This document shows, one piece after another, positions 23,551 to 64,000 of a DNA stretch of 64,000 nt (positions within the stretch are counted from its first letter, which is position 1; each line of letters starts with the position of its first letter). The translations under genes were made by a program, and so were the position numbers. Source of the stretch: Cristatella mucedo. Its lineage: Eukaryota; Bryozoa; Phylactolaemata; Cristatellidae. Location of the stretch: positions 306,001-370,000 of the forward strand of contig WPIO01000046.1 of the NCBI GenBank assembly GCA_009760855.2, written 5' to 3'. The notes under the pieces were generated by a model. The model was given only the letters and a program-made list of their open reading frames with translations, had not been told where the DNA came from and searched no databases.

Positions 23551-24957
23551 ATTACGACTCGCAATTATTACGACTCGCAATTATTACGACCCACTACGAC
23601 CCGCGATTATTACGACCCGCGATTATTACGACCCACTACGACCCGCGATCGTTACGACCCGCGATCGTTACGACCCACTACGACCCGCGATTATTACGAC
23701 CCACTACGACCCGCGATCGTTACGACCCGCGATTATTACGACCCACTACGACCCGCGATCGTTACGACCCGCGATCGTTACGACCCACTACGACCCGCGA
23801 TCGTTACGACCCGCGATCGTTACGACCCGCGATCGTTACGACCCGCGATCGTTACGACCCACTACGACCCGGCGATCGTTACGACCCGGCGATCGTTACG
23901 ACCCGCGATCGTTACGACCCGCGATCGTTACGACCCGCGATCGTTACGACCCGGCGATCGTTACGACCCGGCGATCGTTACGACCCGGCGATCGTTACGA
24001 CCCGGCGATCGTTACGACCCGGCGATCGTTACGACCCGCGATCGTTACGACCCGCGATCGTTACGACCCGGCGATCGTTACGACCCGGCGATCGTTACGA
24101 CCCGGCGATCGTTACGACCCGGCGATCGTTACGACCCGGCGATCGTTACGACCCGGCGATCGTTACGACCCGGCGATCGTTACGACCCGGCGATCGTTAC
24201 GACCCCCCGGCGATCGTTACGACCCGGCGATCGTTACGACCCGGCGATCGTTACGACCCGGCGATCGTTACGACGACCCGGCGATCGTTACGACCCGGCG
24301 ATCGTTACGACCCGGCGATCGTTACGACCCGGCGATCCGACCCGGCGATCGTTACGACCCGGCGATCGTTACGACCCGGCGATCGTTACGACGATCCCGG
24401 CGATCGTTACGACCCGGCGATCGTTACGACCCGGCGATCGTTACGACCCGGCGATCGTTACGACCCGGCGATCGTTACGACCCGGCGATCGAGATCGTTA
24501 CGACCCGGCGATCGTTACGATCGTTACGACCCGGCGATCGTTACGACCCGGCGATCGTTACGACCCGGCGATCGTTACGACCCGGCGATCGTTACGACCC
24601 GGCGATCGTTACGACCCGGCGATCGTTACGACCCGGCGATCGTTACGACCCGGCGATCGTTACGACCCGGCGATCGTTACGACCCGGCGATCGTTACGAC
24701 CCGGCGATCGTTACGACCCGGCGATCGTTACGACCCGGCGATCGTTACGACCCGATCGTTACGACCCGGCGATCGTTACGACGTTACCCGGCGATCGTTA
24801 CGACCCGGCGATCGTTACGACCCGGCGATCGTTACGACCCGGCGATCGTTACGACCCGGCGATCGTTACGACCCGGCGATCGTTACGACCCGGCGATCGT
24901 TACGACCCGGCGATACGCCACGACCCGATTACTACGCCTGCTCGACGACGACCGCGC

Positions 24958-25050
24958 GATCCTTGATTATTACGACGCGCTATTACTTCGACCGCGATTA
25001 TAACGACCGCGATGATTACGAGCCACGATAATCAACACCCTTGATTATTA
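24958..25050 (+). repeat. Minisatellite edge block, copy 2
   Basis: Same order of variant units as 23459-23550 with a few substitutions, same orientation. Confidence 0.9.
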
Positions 25051-25162
25051 CGACCGCGATTGTTACGACCGCGATTATTAGGTTCCCGATTAGAACGGCC
25101 ATGATTAAAACGCCCGAGATTATTACGACCGCGATCAGTAGAACCGCAATTATTACGACCCG

Positions 25163-25258
25163 CGATAAAGCACCCTCAGAGAACTCAATCTCTTTCTAGG
25201 CACTATGCATTTGCTGCAAAGGGAAGCGCGATTGAATGGTGAGTAATATCATGCTTGA
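25163..25258 (-). mobile_element. LINE-A 3' tail at right edge of minisatellite
   Basis: GATAAAGCACCCTCAGAGAA through GCGCGATTGAATGGTGAGTA; lacks the (ATA)n that normally precedes it, which is replaced by satellite sequence. Confidence 0.9.
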
Positions 25259-25261
25259 TAA

Positions 25262-25718
25262 ACATGTGATTCAGAAATGGGAAAATCCAACACTCAAAAT
25301 CGGCTGAGTCAGCATATCTCATGTTGAATGTGCACGAAATCTAGCTGCCCTATTTCAAAGTGACCTTTCATTAGACTACCACATCAGCTCCTCAGCAAAG
25401 TCTGCATACTTTCAGCAACATAGTATAGCTAAAAATTTGGGCTTGTTTAGACGGGGATATCACATCTAAATTGGTCCGTGCATTTCTGACATCCCACCTC
25501 GACTTCTGTAACTCAATCTTCCTTGCCTACCGGCATGTGCAATCATGCGATTACAGCTGGTGCAAAACTCTACAGCTAGGCTTATCTTTCGTGAGTGTCG
25601 TAGTTGGCACATCTCACCACTTCTTGCTGACCTGCACTGGCTCCCAGTCAAGCAACTCACCAACTTCAAGGTTCTGTCACTCACTTTTAGGTCCCTTCAT
25701 TCTTTGGCACCATCCTAT
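25262..25718 (+). mobile_element. LINE-A fragment, opposite orientation to its neighbours
   Basis: Collinear with 21820-22260: TGATTCAGAAATGGGAAA through LADLHWLPVKQ and FRSLHSLAP, then stops where a minus-strand tail begins. Confidence 0.9.
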
Positions 25719-26556
25719 AATAATAATACTAATAATAATAATGTACTTGATAAAGCGCCCTCAGAGAACTTAATCTCTTTCTAGGCGCTTTACATTTGCT
25801 GCAAAGGGAAATGCAATTAAATGGTAAGTAAAATCATGCTTAAAAAACAAACAAAATGAATAACATGGTTAGGGGTGACATGCACAGGGTCAGCATGCAA
25901 ATGTGGTTAGTGGCAGCATGCACAGTGTCAGCACGCATAAGCACGTGAAGGACGAATCACAGGGACCCACGAAATGCTGTCCTAAATAGGTGCGTTTTTA
26001 AGTTTAAATGTGGTCAAGTCTGGAGATGTTGTGATGCAAGTCGGGAGGGAGTTCCAGCCTTTGGGAGCATACGAACTAAATGCACGGTCTCCAAAGGATT
26101 TGAGGTTTGTACGAGGTATTTCTAGACTGTTGGATTCCCAAAAGCGGGTGGTACGATGCTTGGCCTGATGGGGGAGTATGTCGGAGAGATAGGCTGGAGC
26201 CATAGAATGAAGGGACCTAAAAGTGAGCGACAAAACCTTGAAGTCAATCCGTTGCTTGACTGGTAGCCAGTGCAGGTCGGCGAGAAGTGGAGTAATATGG
26301 CAACTGCGACGCTCACGACAGACAAGCCTAGCTGCAGAGTTTTGCACCAGCTGCAATCACCTGATCGCACATGCTGGGAGGCCAGTAAGCAGTGAGTTGC
26401 AGAAGTCGAGACGAGATGTCACGAATGCATGGACCAACTTAGACGTGGTATCCTTATCTAAACAAGCCCGAATTTTAGCAATATTATGAAGCTGAAAATA
26501 GGCAGATTTGACCGTGGAGCTGATATGGTCGTCTAACGAGAGGTCGCTTTGGAATA
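25719..26556 (-). mobile_element. LINE-A 3' portion, well preserved
   Basis: (ATA)n, tail, then a minus ORF (26356 to 25982) reading ARLVCRERRSCHITPLLADL, WLPVKQRIDFKVLSLTFRSL and LPHQAKHRTTRF. Very similar to the 21.9-22.5 kb copy. Confidence 0.93.
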
Positions 26557-27016
26557 GCAATTAGATCTACTCCCCCACCAGGCTAAGCATCATACCACCA
26601 GCTTTTCGGAATCTAACTGCTTACCTATACCTCGTACAAACCTCAAATCCTTTGGAGACCGTGCCTTTAGTTCGTATGCTCTCAAAGCCTGGAACATCAC
26701 TTCGACTGGCGTCCTGATATCCCACTGACTAGACCACATTTAAAAAGAAGTTAAAAAACGCACCTATTTATCACAGAATTTAGTGGGTATATGTGATTCG
26801 CCGTTTGTGTACTTCTGTGTGCTGACACTGTGCATGCTGCCACCAGCCACATTTGCATGCTAACCGTGTTTGCTCGGTCCTGCTGCTCGGTGTGCTTGCT
26901 GCTTGCGGATGTAACCACCAAATATTTAATAATGCTTTGTAAGCAGCATTTGTAAAGAGTCTAGAGAGAGTGATTCAGTTCTCTGAGGGTGCTATGCAAA
27001 TGTATTATTATTACTA
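26557..27016 (+). mobile_element. LINE-A 3' end fragment
   Basis: CACCAGGCTAAGCATCATAC, GGAGACCGTGCCTTTAGTTC, then TTCTCTGAGGGTGCTATGCA and (ATT)n. Confidence 0.88.
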
Positions 27017-27027
27017 TTTTTATTATT

Positions 27028-27170
27028 ATTGTTAATGAGCATGCTACTACTAACCATTTGATCGTGCTTCCTTTGCAGCACACGTAAAGTGCATAGACAG
27101 AGAGATTGAGTTCTCAGAGGGCGCTACATCAAATGCATTATTATTTTTATTATTAATATTATTATTTGCC
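27028..27170 (+). mobile_element. LINE-A 3' tail
   Basis: GAGCATGCTACTACTAACCA to TTGAGTTCTCAGAGGGCGCT plus (ATT)n; a second tail directly after the previous one. Confidence 0.88.
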
Positions 27171-27549
27171 ATTGGTTGCTCGTACGAGTGCACTGAGGCG
27201 TCAGCTGTACTCGCGGGCTGCTCAGCGGATGCTTTACGGAGTAACGGGCATGCAAATAAAAGGGGCGGAGGCGAGCTTAGGCAGCCAGCCAGCCTCGCCT
27301 TCCTGCATCGGATTAGCGAGCCGCGGAGCTATAGTCTGCAGCGTGCGGTAACTCCGAGGAGACCAATCGTAAGCTGCGAGCCGACGAGCGGCGCCGAGCT
27401 CGCCAGGGTGATGACGCACCGTCCATTACAGCGTGCCGCTGCCCATAGATCACGTGACCTGATTAAGCCGGCGGTTTGAGGTATTTTGGAATGGCGGCGA
27501 ATCGATTTGTTAGAAATTTTTGCCTCCTAATTAATAATAATGACATAAG

Positions 27550-27690
27550 GTTAGGTGGTTATCCAGCCTCATTAATATAGCGGCAGGAGTGCCTAGACGG
27601 CTATCGCCTCCGCTTGCAGTGCTAAGTTCTGGATTATCCACTGCAGGACTCGCGCCCACGACCGGGATCGAGCAGAGCGCTTGATTTAGA
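27550..27690 (-). mobile_element. SINE-B (tRNA-derived), diverged
   Basis: CCAGCCTCATTAATATAGCG, GGCTATCGCCTCCGCTTGCA and GCAGGACTCGCGCCCACGAC follow the family order. Confidence 0.75.
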
Positions 27691-27875
27691 ACTAGGAGCT
27701 TGGCCCGCTGATTTATAACTGACAGCCGCTTATGACACAGCCGCTATAGACAAAATTTTATGAGCAGTCCGATTTATGATTACCTACGAACGAGATTATT
27801 GCCTACTTACTACCTGGCCATTATATAGGGCACGGGCTTGACCGCGGGGACTCTTAGCTCTGCCGGCCGGTAAGT

Positions 27876-28105
27876 CTAAGCGCTGAGCGTGAGCTGCTGC
27901 AACCTGTAAACGAGTCTGCAGGGAGTCGCCTGCTGTTTCGGCCGCGATATACCCGCTGCTATTGTTTGTACTTTTCCTAATACTGCGTTGCCGCGCTTGT
28001 GCAGAACATCGAGCGTCGCGTCGTCGCCGTACCGCGGGCGGGCTTCAGGTCTTTGCAAATTGCACGCGCTGCGCCGCCACCACGAACCCGAGCGCGGGAC
28101 TCGCC
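27876..28105 (+). repeat. Unclassified dispersed repeat C, copy 2
   Basis: Counterpart of 7074-7300; lies about 3 kb upstream of scribble exon 1. GC-rich. Confidence 0.75.
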
Positions 28106-28158
28106 GTCACAGCGCATGCTAAGCCCGCGCGAACCGTCGGTAAGCGACGAAAGATCTC

Positions 28159-28192
28159 GTCCACTGGCAGCGTCTCGTCGCTGCCAGTGGAC
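28159..28192. repeat. 14-bp hairpin, 6-nt loop
   Basis: GTCCACTGGCAGCG paired with its exact complement; GC-rich and very stable on paper. Confidence 0.92.
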
Positions 28193-28321
28193 CGCCAAGA
28201 AGCGGAATAATTGGAGAGCCAGGAGCAAGCTTTACCGGCGCTAGCTTTGAATTGAATGACAACTCGGCGCTCCGTGCGGGGTGGTAATTCAATTTAGCGT
28301 CGGCCTCTTTGCTCCATCTTT

Positions 28322-28415
28322 GGTGTGGCCGAGGTCGTGGGCTCGAGCCCCGTGGCATATGTGAAGCGCCACATACAGATTTAAGTTCTCCTAGGGCGCT
28401 ATACAAATGAATTAT
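28322..28415 (+). mobile_element. SINE-A 3' part
   Basis: GTGGCCGAGGTCGTGGGCTC (B-box region), CATATGTGAAGCGCCACATA, CTCCTAGGGCGCTATACAAA. Confidence 0.85.
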
Positions 28416-28679
28416 AAAAAGAATTGGCGCCGCAGCGCTAGCGCCACAAGGACGCCGCAGCGCGAAAGTAACAGCGACGTAACGGCTTCATTTACGATTT
28501 CCGGCCGCAACAGTCAAGCCTTTCCTTACGGCGCCCCGGCCGCACTGCGGCTCGTCTTTGCGGTTTGTCTCTCGCGTGCGTGCTACCTGCTTATACTGTG
28601 CCTGCTGCTTTCGGATGTACCACCTTTAGTAAGGATTTCTACAACAAACGTATTATTACCATTGTTACTACTATTGTTA

Positions 28680-63918
<35,239 letters not shown>

Positions 63919-64000
63919 GTGAGTACCACTCCGTTTTCTTCTCAAGTTGCTTTGTCAAGCTGACGTGTTGCTGCAGAAAAGTAGCTTGCATTCAGCTTTG

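Larger units (their letters stand above)
22736..25163. repeat. CpG-rich minisatellite, 15-17-bp unit
   Basis: Edges are diverged 15-16-bp units of the form GATTATTACGACC(C)GC. The centre (about 23870-24912) is a near-identical 17-bp unit GATCGTTACGACCCGGC in tandem, roughly 55-60 copies, with rare partial units. Between 23580 and 23870 a mixed zone includes CCACTACGACC variants. Each core unit has three CpGs and a CGATCG site. The array starts at the (ATT)n end of one LINE and ends at the 3' end of an oppositely oriented LINE. Confidence 0.97.

Noticed and set aside
23464-24966. 500-codon ORF with RYDPAIVTTRRSLRPGD repeats
   Set aside because: A 17-bp tandem unit read in triplets gives a 51-bp stop-free cycle. 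The openness is a property of the repeat, and insertions of partial units change frame without any compensation seen.
22736-25163. CRISPR array
   Set aside because: Direct tandem repeats without unique spacers, in a eukaryotic context.

Overview
This window comes from an animal genome, most likely an invertebrate bilaterian; I cannot name the species. It has intron-containing coding exons with GT/AG splice sites, L2/CR1-like non-LTR retrotransposons, tRNA-derived SINEs and very abundant GA, GT and TA microsatellites. There is no prokaryotic signal: no operons, no Shine-Dalgarno-led ORFs, no CRISPR.

The only host gene I can support is on the + strand and occupies the right half. It is a scribble orthologue (SCRIB/Scrib, a LAP-family cell-polarity scaffold). 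Fourteen exons between 30900 and 63918 join in frame into 483 codons. They encode the N-terminus, the whole 16-repeat LRR domain, the LAP-specific domain and the start of an acidic linker. The gene runs off the right edge, so the PDZ exons lie outside. Its introns range from 112 bp to 8.7 kb and hold most of the repeats of the right half.

The left half (1-30.9 kb) has no host coding gene that I can support. It holds a 66-bp palindrome (414-479), GC- and CpG-rich stretches (about 4.2-7.5 kb with a CGG triplet array, and about 27.2-31.4 kb upstream of and around scribble exon 1), long GA/GT tracts, a pogo/Tigger-like transposase fragment, and many copies of two LINE families. Family A ends in (ATT)n and family B ends in a TACAT-type pentanucleotide. 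The best family A copy (19640-22735) spans endonuclease and reverse transcriptase but carries stops. Two tRNA-derived SINE families are present, and SINE-A shares its 3' end with LINE family A.

The most unusual object is a 2.4-kb CpG-rich minisatellite (22736-25163) lying exactly between two inward-facing LINE 3' ends. Its edge units are diverged 15-16-mers and look like outgrowths of the LINE (ATT)n tail. Its core is a homogeneous 17-bp unit, and a block of about 95 bp is directly repeated on each side of the core.

The retroelements are self-contained parasites and scribble is a single transcription unit, so no multi-gene pathway is visible. Coordinates for repeats are read by eye and are good to roughly 10 bp. 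Exon boundaries rest on protein similarity recalled from memory, splice consensus and phase continuity.
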